Of a DNA stretch of 64,000 bases, positions 1 to 10,383 are shown piece by piece. The position numbers were made by a program, and so were the translations under genes. How positions within the stretch are numbered: position 1 is the first letter of the stretch; each line of letters starts with the position of its first letter. Below the pieces are notes generated by a model. The model did no database searches, was not told where the DNA came from, and saw only the letters and a list, made by a program, of their open reading frames with translations. Location: assembly GCF_000464535.1 (NCBI RefSeq), contig NW_006916414.1, positions 1 through 64,000 of the forward strand. Reading direction: 5' to 3'. Source of the DNA: Endocarpon pusillum Z07020. Taxonomy: Eukaryota; Ascomycota; Eurotiomycetes; Verrucariales; Verrucariaceae.

Positions 1-59
1 GGCTATACATATATAGCTAAATTTGTCACGTAACGTTTCTATTAGATTTTCTTGTATTC

Positions 60-640
60 AACTTAAGTTTAACTAATTAGGCACTCTTTTCACTAGGTGC
101 CTTTCGAAATAATCTCTAAGCAGGTCCTTAAAGTCCTTAAAGTTCGTGATAGGGTAGTAGGTCAGGTCCTCTGGCCAACTTACCTACTTGGCTCGCACCT
201 TTAAGGCCTTGCCTACTTGCTTGACGTCGACTATGTCCTTAACCTCTTACGCCTCCTCTCCCACTAGCAGAGGCTGAGATTTTTCCTGGCCTGGCAGGGG
301 GTCAGCAGGGTCTTTGGTAAGCAGCAATACGTGGAACACGTTGTGAATCCGCATTAACAAGGGCAGCTCTAGACAGAAGCTCTGCCTAAGTCTCTTCACA
401 ACAGGGAATGGTCTAATCCATTTCGAATCCAGCTTCTTGTAAGGTCTTGTTGTGCTAATATTCTTTATTAATAGCCAGACCTTATCTCCTTCTTCGAAAT
501 CGATTTCCCAGCGGTGCTTGTTCGCCTGCTCTTGCTGTTGCTCTTACGCGACCTTTAAGTACTTCTGTACCCACTTCTAAATCTTTTCTATTGGCTTTGC
601 TAGGTTCTTAGCCTTTTCTAAGGCTACGCGTTTCTTTATT
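60..640 (-). pseudogene. gypsy integrase C-terminus with chromodomain-like tail (relic)
   Basis: This is the best preserved part of the gypsy element. The minus-strand frame reads through KWIRPFPVVKRL, LELPLLMRIHNVFHVLLL and a tail with GWPEDLTYYP, typical of the pol C-terminus of chromoviruses, where the chromodomain follows integrase. Internal stops (for example near 545 and 185) show that it is not functional. GC content is close to that of normal genes, unlike the flanking DNA. Confidence 0.8.
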
Positions 641-879
641 ATCTCTGCAGACTTAGGCTTATTAAAACTTATCCTTAATTAATATCTGTATATGCTTATA
701 AATAGTAATAGTTATATAGACTTAGATACTGCTATATTTATAATAAATTTAGCGCTTAAAAGGAGATTATTCTAATTATTTTATACAAAATCTATATAAG
801 CTCTTAGATATTATTTTATCTTTATATTAGAGACTTTTATCTAATTATCTATTTATAAATAATAAGTTATAGATAACAA

Positions 880-1110
880 TCGAAGCATATTGACATCGCA
901 TATCATCATGTTAGGGACCTTGTACGACATAATAAGATCAAGATTAATTACATCCCAACAGACAAGATGATAGCTGACGGACTGACCAAACCCCTTACTA
1001 GACCACTGTTTGATAACCATATGTCTCTACTCGGATTAACAAGTTCTTAGGACAAGTCACAAGCTGATTCGGCTTGAGGGGGAGTGTTGAGAATGCATGC
1101 CGCTAATTAA
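880..1110 (+). mobile_element. Ty1/copia 3' end: RNase H tail, polypurine tract, LTR start
   Basis: On the plus strand a frame ending at the TAG at 1048-1050 reads RSKHIDIAYHHVRDLV and IPTDKMIADGLTKPL, the C-terminal signature of copia RNase H. It is followed by a purine-rich tract (GAGGGGGA) and TGTTGAGA at 1085, the expected first bases of a copia LTR. AT-rich gypsy integrase sequence lies on both sides. The copia piece therefore either inserted into the gypsy element or was joined to it by rearrangement. Only about 230 bp is recognisable. Confidence 0.82.
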
Positions 1111-3385
1111 TAATTACTAGAATAATATTATAGTCTTTTAATATCAGTAATTCTGTAACGAAATCTATTAAGATATCCTGCTAAGGGCGCTTAGGAATTA
1201 GAAGAGGTTATAATAGGCTTATAAAGAGCTAATATACAGGTTTAGTTCTCCTGTAGACATAATAATTCTATAAGAATCTCTTAACTAACGTATATTTATT
1301 TGAGATGTAGTACTTATTACTTATAATAGCCTTCTTTATCTTTATATAGCCTAGGTGCCTAGTCTCCTTACTCTTATAGATCTCTTGAATTACGTCTATT
1401 ACTATTACTACTAATACTATTAGTTTTTCTTTATACTATAGTACTTCTTTTTTATCTTTATAATTTTGAATATTATATCTAAATATTTTCTTCTTTAGGT
1501 TCTTTACTCGTTTCTTTATCTTAATTATGTTAAATATCTTATTAACTTAATTCTTTTTCTTTACCCTTTTTTAAAGCAGCAAATCTTCCTCTTTTAGTAA
1601 CACTTATATTACTAAGATTTTCAGGTTATCTTTTATCTCCTTAGATAATATATCTAATTATAAAAGGGTCTGATGCAGATTAGGATCCTCCTTTGCTCTT
1701 AGGATCTTAGTTTTTCTTTAAGTTAATATATTAGCTTTTTTGTTAGTAGCTCTTAAATAATATCTAATCTTAAAGTTATATTAAAATAATAACTCTGCCT
1801 AACGTGTTTACTAATATATTAGCTTTTTTATTAATATAAAATACTTTAAAGCCTTATAATCTGTAAGTACTTAAACAGGATCCTCTTTTAATAAGTATAA
1901 TTTTAGTAACTATTCTTTAAAGTAATAAATAATAACTAGTAGTTCTTTATTATAAATAGTATAATTATGTTTTGCTAATATTATGCTTATTAAGAAGAAT
2001 ACTATTAGATAAAGTTCTTTATCTTTACCTTTTTGTAAGAATATATTACTAATAATATAATTACTAGCGTTATATTTTATAATTGTCTTCTTCTTAAAAT
2101 TAAAATAAACTAGAACTAGCTTCTTTAAAATTAGATCCTTTAGCACTTAAAATACTTTTATATAATAGTTATTCTAAATATACCTTGTATTCTTCTTTAA
2201 TAAGTTATTTAGCAGCCTTATTATCTTGCTGAATCCTAAGCAGAATTATTAATAAAAGTTGACAAACCCTAGGAATTTCTATACTACACAAATATCTTCT
2301 GATTTAGGTTTCTCTTACTCCTAAACAACTTATATACGTTCTAGATCCATCTGAATGCCCTCTAAAGTCATGATTAAACTAAGATACTTTACTAACTATA
2401 TATAGAACTCGCATTTCTTAATATCAGCCTAAATATTACTTTTGTAGAGAATCTATAAGACTTCCTATATATATTACTTATGTTCTTCTCTTAATTAGCT
2501 AAAGATCAAGATGTTATCTAGATATAGCATAACGAATTTTCTGAGCACTTTTATAAATTTCTTATTTATAAAGTATTAGAATATTACTAGCGTAAAGATT
2601 AATCTAAATAGTAATACTCTATATTAGTAGTTACTATACGCAGTATTAAATGTAATAAGTTTATAGTCCTTCTTAGTTGCTAAATAAATCTAATAATATG
2701 CCTATTAAATATCTAGCTTAAAAAAGACTATAGCTTTTCTAAGAAGACTTATAGTCTTATTAATCTAAGGAATAGCATAACCTTGTAATAATGTTTAGAT
2801 CCCTAAAATTAATACAGAAACAGAGTCCCTCTTAAGGTTTCTATACTAAAAGAATTAGTAATACAAATAAGGCAGTACTTAATTTAATAAACCTCTTTTT
2901 AAGATGCTCTTTAATATATTTCTTAATTATCTTAAGCTCTTCTAAACTTATCTTACATAGGGACTACGTTTATAGCAGCTTAGCACCTGCTTCTAGTTCA
3001 ATCTTATAGTCGTACTCCTCTTTATGCTTTAGAAGAGTATCAAAAGCCTCCTTTAAGAAGACATCTATAAATTCTTGAAATTTTATTAGAAGAACCTTCT
3101 TTAGGTCTGGTTCTGGCTAGATCTGTTTCTTAATATATTTATTTATGTCTTTTATTATAATAACAAATATTTTTATATTAAAGGTAATTAATAATTACTT
3201 AAATACTATAATGCTTATAAGCTTAGTGCTATACTAGGCTGCTCTAGCCTTTTTAACCTTTCTTTTATAAATAATAGCTATAGTTATTCTATTACCTAAA
3301 GTCTTTTTTACTTTAATAAGGCATAAAAATTACAAAATAGCTAGGGCTGTCTTAGGATACTTAAGAATCTTTATCATCTATAATA

Positions 3386-4588
3386 ATAATTGGCCGTTTG
3401 GTCGTAACAGTCCGCCGTAGTAGGCAATGCCAAGGGAAGAAAAGTCTGCCCCTCACTCATTCATCCTCTTTCGGCATAATTAAGGCAATAAGACTGCACT
3501 CCCCATACTACTATCAGAGCATGCCTAGAGGCCTCGCACTGAAAGTCGGCTACTAGATCGAAGTTCGATACTCTCGGAACCGTCGCTCTTCAGGCATCCC
3601 CAAACCTCCTTGACGACGACGGCATAACACATTTCAATGCCCACTCCTGGCGGGAAAGACACTTTTGGAAGGATGTCTCTGGCCCCTTCGTGAGACTCAA
3701 TGCGTTCTACTACCCTTGTTCAAGAAACCCCAGAGCTGACGCGCTTCTTGTTGGCATAGACAACCTCAAGTTCCCCTTCATCGCGGTCGAATCACCGCTA
3801 ACAGGCTCTCGTAGCTGAACGACCCGAGATCATGTCAAAATTCCTGAAGACACCAGCCATCGCTCTTAGAGGGATTAACGCAGATTTTTGAAACTAAATA
3901 GAGCTGTCAACAAGAACGACAAATCAATAAATCTATTGCTTCTTTCACGTTATCACTTACGACCTAAATCCTACTTGCAAAAAATGATGTTCTAACAGAC
4001 TGGAAGAAAAATACTGGGTGGGTTGCGGAGGCAACGTATAAGAATAAATGAGCTGTCGGCGGTTCATAAGATACAGGATCAACATAATGCGAAGGAGGAC
4101 AATGATTGTCCTCAACTTGGAGCATAATATGCAAGTTGAAGAAAAAGGAAATCAGCTCTCCGGCCAAGGTATTCGCTCTAATTTGCAACTTCTGACTCCA
4201 TCAGCTTATCTTCTGGAATCGGTTAATGAATATCTGTCTCAGTTTTGCAGCACTAGGTGGCTATGGCTTCGGCTTGTAGGTCACAAGTCTTATGCGAAAC
4301 AACAGAAAGTAGTAAGCGATAGCCGAGGGCTCAACTCTGGGTTTCCGACGGAACAAAATCTGTCAATAGCTCCTTGATTGAAAACGATCTACAAGAGAGA
4401 ACTTCGTTTAAATTTGGACATGCAAGCAAAACGCCACCTTCCTCTTCTTCATGTCCTTTTCTCTTGATCTATCCAGAAGGGAAGCTCAATGATCTAGATG
4501 CCTTTGCATCAAAGACCAGCCTTACACAGTCTTTTAAGCTCATGATATCTCAATTATCAACTTCTGGAACACTAAGTCTTTATTAGTG
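3386..4588. other. Intergenic; no supported gene
   Basis: Composition returns to normal at about 3385. An open plus-strand stretch of about 65 codons ending near 3819 contains FWKDVSGPFVRLNAFYYP and looks faintly protein-like, but has no start and no recognised family. Open frames at 4048-4377 and 4374-4586 are low-complexity and overlap other frames, so I do not call them. Confidence 0.5.
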
Positions 4589-5671
4589 ATGAGAAAGAAA
4601 CTTGCGTTTGGTTTTACCTTTGTTTTGTCTTCCCTGAGCTATAACTCCTTTGCGTCAAACACTTTCTCAAGACACAAATTTGAGGCTTGGTTTGGCACAT
4701 ACGCACACCACTTCGAAGAGTCATCGACAATCACCTGTAACGAGACATTTCAACAATACAAAAATCCCCGTTCTGATTCGTCTGTACCGAAGTTTAGCAT
4801 CGCCCATCACGCCGACTGCATTTTGGCAAATACTACGGAGACAATCAAGGCCAATATGGCCAGCGCAGGAGTGATGTTAGGGCTGATGCCTAGTCTCATC
4901 TCATCCTTGGGTCCTAGTCTAACGGAGGCCTCAACGCTCTTAGTTGAGCGCCCGTTTCTTTCTTGGTTGCTCGCTATTGGAGCGCCAGCTTTCTATCCTT
5001 TTCGGGCTTCTGACCATCAGGATTCACTCAGAAACTTAAAGCAACCATTTAGAACGCTTCCACGTATCCTCTCGTCCTTCTGGATCCATGTCTCGATCAG
5101 TCTCCTACAATATCTACTAGCCCTTGCTGCCAGTATCAACGTACTTGCGGCTTCCCTTGAGTTAGGTTTGAAGACAATACCGTCGTGGAAGAAGGAACAA
5201 TCGTATCTTCCCTTAATATGGATCATTTTGTCTCTTTTTATTCACGTTTGCGCCATGATCAGGCTTCGCTTAATTTCAAAAAAAGAACGAAATTATCTCG
5301 ATAACGCTTCCTCACTTGGTGACATCAACCAGCAGAAGAAAAGTCAAAATCCTCACAAAAAGACCTACAAATCACTAACTAGGCTCTTTATCTTCGAAAC
5401 CCGACTCTGTATCATGCGTCAAAGATACCACATTTCATATGACAACGAGACGTTCCTAGGATATGTCCTTGACGCAGCGCTACCGGTTCTAGTTGTAATA
5501 CATCTTTTCGTGGGCACGATGATCTTCTCCTCGCTTCTCTTTATTGCTGTCAATGACACTTGGCCAATCGTGTTGCGTTACGCGCTGTCGGCAGCGGTGG
5601 CACAATTGATCAGAATGTTTGAGATTGCCGGGCTTAGCCAGGAACAGCTGACGGCTTCAACGGCATCTTAA
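4589..5671 (+). CDS. Predicted multi-pass membrane protein, conserved-fungal-hypothetical type
   Basis: This is a single-exon frame of 360 residues starting at ATG 4589; an upstream in-frame GTG at 4586 is not a credible start. The first 22 residues (MRKKLAFGFTFVLSSLSYNS...) form a signal peptide or signal anchor. A luminal stretch follows with Cys at about 50 and 76, then the motif ADCILANTTETIKANMASAG at about residues 74-93. Hydrophobic segments lie at about 91-115, 125-145, 165-195, 210-230 and 295-345. From memory, proteins with an ADC(I/L)LAN..E.IKANMASAG core followed by membrane spans occur in multi-copy families of filamentous fungi with no assigned function. It sits alone between a transposon block and a gene-poor stretch. 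The open frame is undamaged, so RIP has not reached it. Function is unknown. Confidence 0.72.
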   Translation: MRKKLAFGFTFVLSSLSYNSFASNTFSRHKFEAWFGTYAHHFEESSTITCNETFQQYKNPRSDSSVPKFSIAHHADCILANTTETIKANMASAGVMLGLMPSLISSLGPSLTEASTLLVERPFLSWLLAIGAPAFYPFRASDHQDSLRNLKQPFRTLPRILSSFWIHVSISLLQYLLALAASINVLAASLELGLKTIPSWKKEQSYLPLIWIILSLFIHVCAMIRLRLISKKERNYLDNASSLGDINQQKKSQNPHKKTYKSLTRLFIFETRLCIMRQRYHISYDNETFLGYVLDAALPVLVVIHLFVGTMIFSSLLFIAVNDTWPIVLRYALSAAVAQLIRMFEIAGLSQEQLTASTAS

Positions 5672-6627
5672 TCGATCTCCTTCCTACCACAGCAGATGTC
5701 GAATGGATGTGTGGGGGATACATTCTTGGGTAAAAAGGAACAAAGCCTTATCGCAAGGGAAATTTGAGGCTCCTAGAGAATCCTCTTGCTAGACGCAGGT
5801 GGAGGAGGCAGCTAGTCAGATATTCCAGATCCAGACTAACTTTGGAAAGAGCAACAAATCGTCCCCAGTCGTTCACGAGGTCGCGGTCTCGAAACGCTGT
5901 GAACCTAGAGGGCTTGCAGCCGCCTGCGTCTATAACGTATAGGACTAATAAGAGAGGAGCGTTGAAGGTACGAGCCGTTGCGGATAACTATCAATAATTC
6001 GGCACCTAGCTCCGGCCCCCTTTTGATTTCCCCTTGGGCTTCCTTCTCAGCTATCTCGGCCGTCATTGTCTCCGCAACTGCGCTCGATATCTTGCCCTCA
6101 TTCGGTAATTGTCGTCTTGGACGTCTTTTTCCCGATCGTGCATTGGCCACTAAATCAGCATTTGCTTTTGACAGAATAGCACTCTTCAGTATTTGAAAAC
6201 TTGTCAAGAAGATGCTGTCTTGTAGCAGCGTCTTTGATTGACTCAATGAAGGGTTGTGATCTGCTGAGAGTATTTACTGTTGAGATCCTGTTGATTGCTT
6301 TCTGCAATACTTGTCTGATTGGTAGGGATAAAACCCTCGCGATTCAGATACGGAAACTAATTCATGTTATAAGTAAGAATTCAAGTTTAGTGATGAGACG
6401 ACGAAACTGTAAGACCTCACGATACATGTATAATCAATTTCTTCCTCAATCAATTCGAATGATTCAAATTCTATACCTGACGGGATTACGGACAGAAATG
6501 AAAACGTTGTCGAGACGTCGTCGTCATCTATATACATTAATATAACTAAGAACATCAACTCTTTACTTCTCGTCTCTACTATTACGTTAGACATATCAAA
6601 TCAGACAACAATACATGATTTTAATGA
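5672..6627. other. Intergenic; possible transposase-tail relic
   Basis: No convincing gene. A minus-strand frame at 6246-5905 (113 codons) contains a basic, coiled-coil-like stretch (KRRPRRQLPNEGKISSAV) reminiscent of the C-terminal tails of pogo/Fot1-type fungal transposases. The resemblance is weak and no catalytic domain is nearby. The rest has no recognisable coding signal. Confidence 0.25.
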
Positions 6628-6777
6628 GTTGTAGTAATGTATACCATTATAGAATAAGTTGTAGTAATGCAGATCGTTATGCGACAAGCTGTTGTACTGC
6701 TGGTTGTCATGCTACATGCCGTTGTAAAACGAGGTATAATAATACAGATTATTGTGCGACAAGCTGTTATGCGATAA
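6628..6777. repeat. Imperfect 30-bp minisatellite, five copies
   Basis: Units start at 6628, 6658, 6688, 6718 and 6748, exactly 30 bp apart. Each begins with a GTTGTA/GCTGTTG-like core and carries a GTTATGCGA or related segment. Copies differ at many positions, so the array is old. On the minus strand the array keeps an open 10-residue-periodic frame rich in Thr and Ile, probably only a by-product of the multiple-of-three period. Confidence 0.75.
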
Positions 6778-6990
6778 GTACCTATTCCTAGACATAAGGG
6801 ACCAGAACTAACAAGAACAAAGCTTTGAATCTTTTGTGGGATTTGGAAGAAGAAGAAAAAAATGATCAAAGTTGGTGAGGGCTTATTTTTCTTTTTCTTT
6901 TCTCAAGGAATTTTAGCTTCCAATGTACTTGACAAGACTGTGTTCGATATGACTACCTCCGTTGACACGTCAAGGGGGGTAATATGCTCC

Positions 6991-7020
6991 TGCCCTGCCT
7001 GCCTGCCTGCCTGCCTGCTA
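6991..7020. repeat. (CCTG)n microsatellite
   Basis: A short uninterrupted run of the tetranucleotide CCTG/TGCC, about six units. It lies in intergenic DNA. Confidence 0.85.
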
Positions 7021-7417
7021 TCATCCTCGCACATTGGATTGATGCTAGGCTCATGCTCCCGTCATGGTTGTTTCGGCCATCGGGGAACGCTGAGTCCATC
7101 CTTGGGGTATTTCATTTTGGCGTCCTTCCCTACCCGTATCGACAGACACATTTGCAGTGAGAATAGCCTTTTGGGTCTGTGTAGCACTGTTTTTTTCGTG
7201 TATTGAACGACGTAGTTAGTTGGACGGAGATTCAATCAATGCTGGGGCAGGTAAACACGTTTTGATTGAGAAAGGGGTAAGGGGAGGAGGAGAAGAGGTC
7301 AGGTTCACCGACTCGGGCATTTGTGGATGGGGAGCTTGTGGTTCGGTATTTGGCTGGACCGATGGGCAAGTATGAAAGAGTTGGGAAGCTGGAAGTAGAG
7401 CAGGGGGGGAAGATGAA

Positions 7418-7898
7418 TCAGAAGCTTCTTTTGTGAAATACATGAATAGTGAATGCTGTTGGAAGTGCTGGGACGGGACTGTAGGAGTGGAGAAGAGGAG
7501 GAGGGCTTCTTACGTATGATCCACTGCAGTGTAGAGACCCGTTGCAGCCTGCTTGTTTGCAGCAGTATGGTACACAGGCTATTGTGAGATCTCTTCGTCA
7601 GTACTAAGCGTTCATAAGAGGACTTCAGGCTGAGTGGCTGGCAGGCTAGAGAAACGCAAGTATGTATGCCTCGCGGGCAGCGAAGACGCTCTGAGATGCG
7701 GGTAAGGGGTGATTTACGTACGGACGCATGATCTTTTGTCCTGTAGAGGAGGTCAGTAATTGGTTCTCGTGGTCATGGAGGGATACCTCTTTAGTTGGAG
7801 GTTGCTGGGGATGGGTGGCTTCTCACAAGGAGAGGGTTATCAATTGGTGTCGCCATGGCAAGGCCGATGAACAAGAGTATGAGCTTGACAGCTTGCAT
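7418..7898 (-). CDS. Small cysteine-rich secreted protein with Kex2 site (candidate effector)
   Basis: The model is joined from exons 7898-7827, 7740-7722 and 7578-7514 (minus strand). Exon 1 encodes a signal peptide (MQAVKLILLFIGLAMA) followed by TPIDNPLL. Intron 1 (7826-7741; GTGAGA donor, ACTGAC branch, CTACAG acceptor) joins it to DKR, a Kex2-type dibasic site. The mature peptide begins SCVPCVPYCCKQAGC and continues NGSLHC, six cysteines in 19 residues with an adjacent Cys-Cys pair. Intron 2 (7721-7579) has a GTACGT donor, a CTGAC branch and an AATAG acceptor. The 3' end is uncertain: reading through gives an 84-residue precursor ending at 7418, while a third intron (7513-7456) would extend it to a Pro/Ser-rich tail ending at 7216. 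The start has context CCAACATGC and a TATA-like box lies about 100 bp upstream. Signal peptide, short pro-segment and dense cysteines fit fungal apoplastic effectors or antimicrobial peptides. No named family recognised; host role is inference. Confidence 0.6.
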
Positions 7899-7994
7899 GT
7901 TGGGTAGATTTCCAAGATTCAGACAGTGCTGGATACTGTAAGACTGATGCTCAGGTTTCGAAAGCTGCTTCTTGAAGTGGGAGTCGACGCAGAG

Positions 7995-8001
7995 TTATAT
8001 G
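7995..8001 (-). promoter_or_regulatory. TATA-like element upstream of the cysteine-rich peptide gene
   Basis: On the minus strand CATATAA lies about 97 bp upstream of the ATG at 7898, a usual distance for a fungal core promoter. Sequence resemblance only. Confidence 0.3.
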
Positions 8002-8888
8002 AGTAGTTGGGGACCCGAACAATGACGGAATGTGTCCCGGGAAACATCGCTCTTTGATAGAACCTATTCACGTACACGGCTGGAGCAGCAGCATCGCTTC
8101 TCTTCGACTTCCCTCATCGATACGAAGCCCGTCCAAAGCTCTACTTTCGAGCTCTACCCCAGCACCCACCCAGCTTTCGCTTATTACCCCGGATGGCGCA
8201 GCTTGGCAAGCAGGTCAAACGATCCTATGATCGACTTCAAGACCGACGAGAGCTTCCCTGCTGACCTGAGGCGGCTAGCTGACAGTTTCAGAAGCGAATT
8301 CCAGCCACTCCGGTAACAGCGTGGGCGAGGAAGAGTCCAGGACTAATGCACGAAAGCGATCAATGTCGAACATGCATGTGGCTGATGAAGTAAGAAGAAC
8401 ATGCTGACACGATGACTGGCATAAAGTGGGAGGAAGAGAGTGGGGGAATACGTGTCTTTGCGAGTACGTGGATGCGGTGTTACATTTGCGTAATGGTTGC
8501 TATTTGCGTCTTTGAGGTCATTTGCTACCTATTCAGATCGATGCCGTAAGATCGAGATTTCGGACCAGGCAGCTCTTGGTCTTGGCCGAAAACCTCGGAC
8601 GACCTCCTAAATGGAAACCATGATCGGATGAAGAAGTCAACAAACCTGGACGATGCATATGGGGGAATGTTTATTAATCTGTAGAGTAGATGTGGATTGA
8701 AAGTATCTAGAGGTCTAAATAACCCCAATTGTTGGGCGAATCTCGTACTGTCACTCAGCTTGCCCACCACAGACGTCCAAATGATCCTTAAGCGATGTGG
8801 TAACAGGAGCCATCTCAAGAAGTGCCAGCTTTCGCTTCACTCACAGATGGAACTGCCAGGCTCTATCACCTCCGGATATAAGATCGGG
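8002..8888. other. Intergenic; no supported gene
   Basis: Open frames here (8030-8316 on plus, 8818-8525 on minus) overlap each other, lack splice-supported continuations and have no recognisable domain. They include the upstream side of the cysteine-rich gene and the downstream side of the next minus-strand gene. Confidence 0.5.
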
Positions 8889-10065
8889 CTATGTTCGAGC
8901 TACAGAGTCGAGTCGCTCGCTGTGGGCAACAACGAGATGGTCCGTCCATTCTCCCATTTGCGTCGTCCGAAAGGAGCATGGCGCAAAGACATATGGGCAA
9001 CTGAAGATCAAGACTCGCTTCAGGGGATCTGCCATGTTAGAGGCAGGCCACACCTGTAGAAGGAGGGGAAATCAGCATCGGTTGCAGAGGTTGTTGAATG
9101 CAAACAGCTTACTTGCTTGAGACCCGGACGTTCCAAAGTCTCATCAACGGCTCCAAGGTTCTCAGGCATATCCAGCAGGCCCATGTCATCAGAGGATGCC
9201 AAGATGTTTGATTGGTTTGTGGATTCGCTCATTGCTCCATTGAGTCCATCTCGATTTGCTGCTCTTCTCGCAGCAGACCCCTGAGGATCAGCTTGGCCTT
9301 CCAAGCCAAAGCACCGACACTAAACATGGCAGTCAGCATGCAATGTAAACCTTTGGTCATATAACTGGTATGGATTACCGCCTTCTTGGCAGCCTTGTGT
9401 TGTGGGCATGCCCCTCCCGAGTTCCGCAACGTCTGAGAAGCTTCACGCTCGGCCCTGGTCTTCTTTCTCAATTTTCTTGTACTTAGGGGCAGCATATTCG
9501 CATCGAAGACGAGCTGGCCGGCCGACAACAGAGGGACGGGTTTTGAGCATTCACTCCTTATGGAAGGTATGGCCTCGCTGTGTTGTACAGTTAATGCCCT
9601 TCCCTTCTCACCACCTGGTAGAGTCTTACCTCCTTCCACCTCCATGTGCATGTGCCATGGGTTACTACGTAGGCCTAAAGTCTCGAATCCTTGAAAGGAC
9701 GAACCACAATGATTCTCCCAACCTAAGTAAAGTGGCTGATTTCCTGCGACAGATGATGGCGATGGCCCTCCTATTGCAAGCGAAATGGGTGAGACTTTGC
9801 CGTCCGCTGATAGGTTATGTGAAGCTTCGATTATAGATCCAGTCATGCAAGATAACTTGCTGCCAGTATCCTTTGGTCCGAATGTGTCGTGGTCCCCTGT
9901 AGAAGTATTGTGCTTCCCGGTGCCAAAATCCTTAGTGACGCTTGTTGCTCCGACGTGTGTAGACATTTGTTCGTCCAGGCGCAGGGAGTTGTGGGCCAAG
10001 GGCTCTAGCAAAGTGGCTGACCAGGAAGGATTGTCTTGGTCAGGTTCTATGGTATCGCAGCTCAT
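8889..10065 (-). CDS. Unrecognised protein with a conserved Cys/His/Lys motif
   Basis: Exons are 10065-9379, 9319-9113 and 9053-8889, giving 352 residues. Intron 1 (9378-9320) has a GCTGAC branch and TTTAG acceptor; intron 2 (9112-9054) has a GTAAGC donor and CTACAG acceptor. Both are phase 0. Splicing rebuilds a dense motif at about residues 205-235: RKLRKKTRAEREASQ, then GGACPQHKAAKKACRC. Basic helices followed by GGAC.xHK..KK.C occur, as far as I recall, in uncharacterised fungal proteins, and a small metal site or nucleic-acid contact is conceivable. The C-terminus has CPYVFAPC and a DHLVVAH segment. The chosen start (context CAAAAATGAGC) lies in a 191-bp tandem duplication, and an identical start occurs 191 bp upstream in another frame. 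The N-terminal 130 residues are low in recognisable structure. Existence is supported by the intron signals; function is unknown. Confidence 0.55.
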
Positions 10066-10383
10066 TTTTGTAGCATGAGTAGGATTGTAAGCCTTCTGCC
10101 TATCAATCGATTGCATATCGACATGCATACAGTGATAGAGCAGACCTTTCTTCCATACTCGATGAACTGGCCAGATCCCGAATCGTCCCATGGCTCTAGC
10201 CAAGTGACTGACCAGGAAGCAATGTCTTGGTCGGGCTCTATGGTATCGCAGCTCATGTTTGTAGCATGAGTAGGATCGCAAGCCTTCTGTCCATCAATCG
10301 ATTGCATATCGAAATGCATACAGTGATAGAGCAGAACTTTTCTCCATGCTCCATGAACTGGCCAAATCCCGAATCGTCCCATG
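10001..10383. repeat. Two-copy 191-bp tandem duplication over leader and start codon
   Basis: Copies at 10001-10191 and 10192-10383 are about 90% identical by eye and precisely 191 bp out of register (for example GGCTCTAGC at 10001 and 10192, GCAGCTCAT at 10058 and 10249). Each copy carries the same minus-strand ATG-AGC-TGC-GAT-ACC context, at 10065 and 10256. Because 191 is not a multiple of three, the upper copy is in another frame. It would act as an upstream open frame of about 65 codons if transcribed. Confidence 0.9.

Larger units (their letters stand above)
1..3385 (-). mobile_element. Degraded Ty3/gypsy retrotransposon pol region (AT-rich, RIP-like)
   Basis: The block is strongly AT-rich and full of stops. 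Read on the minus strand it keeps pol domains in the right order. Reverse transcriptase is recognisable at about 2950-2300, with a YLDNILIFS catalytic-box relic near 2510. RNase H is at 2146-1910, where an open frame keeps the NYTIYNKELL signature. An integrase-core piece (ISIDFVTELLILKDYN) lies near 1210-1120, and the integrase C-terminus with chromodomain-like end at about 640-60 includes GDKVWLLIKNI and the FHVLLL stretch. Domain order RT, RNase H, integrase is that of Ty3/gypsy. No LTR of this element is visible, so it probably runs off the left edge. The uneven composition (chromodomain end near normal GC, RT very AT-rich) suggests RIP-type C-to-T decay; that is inference. No intact protein can be made. 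Confidence 0.88.
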
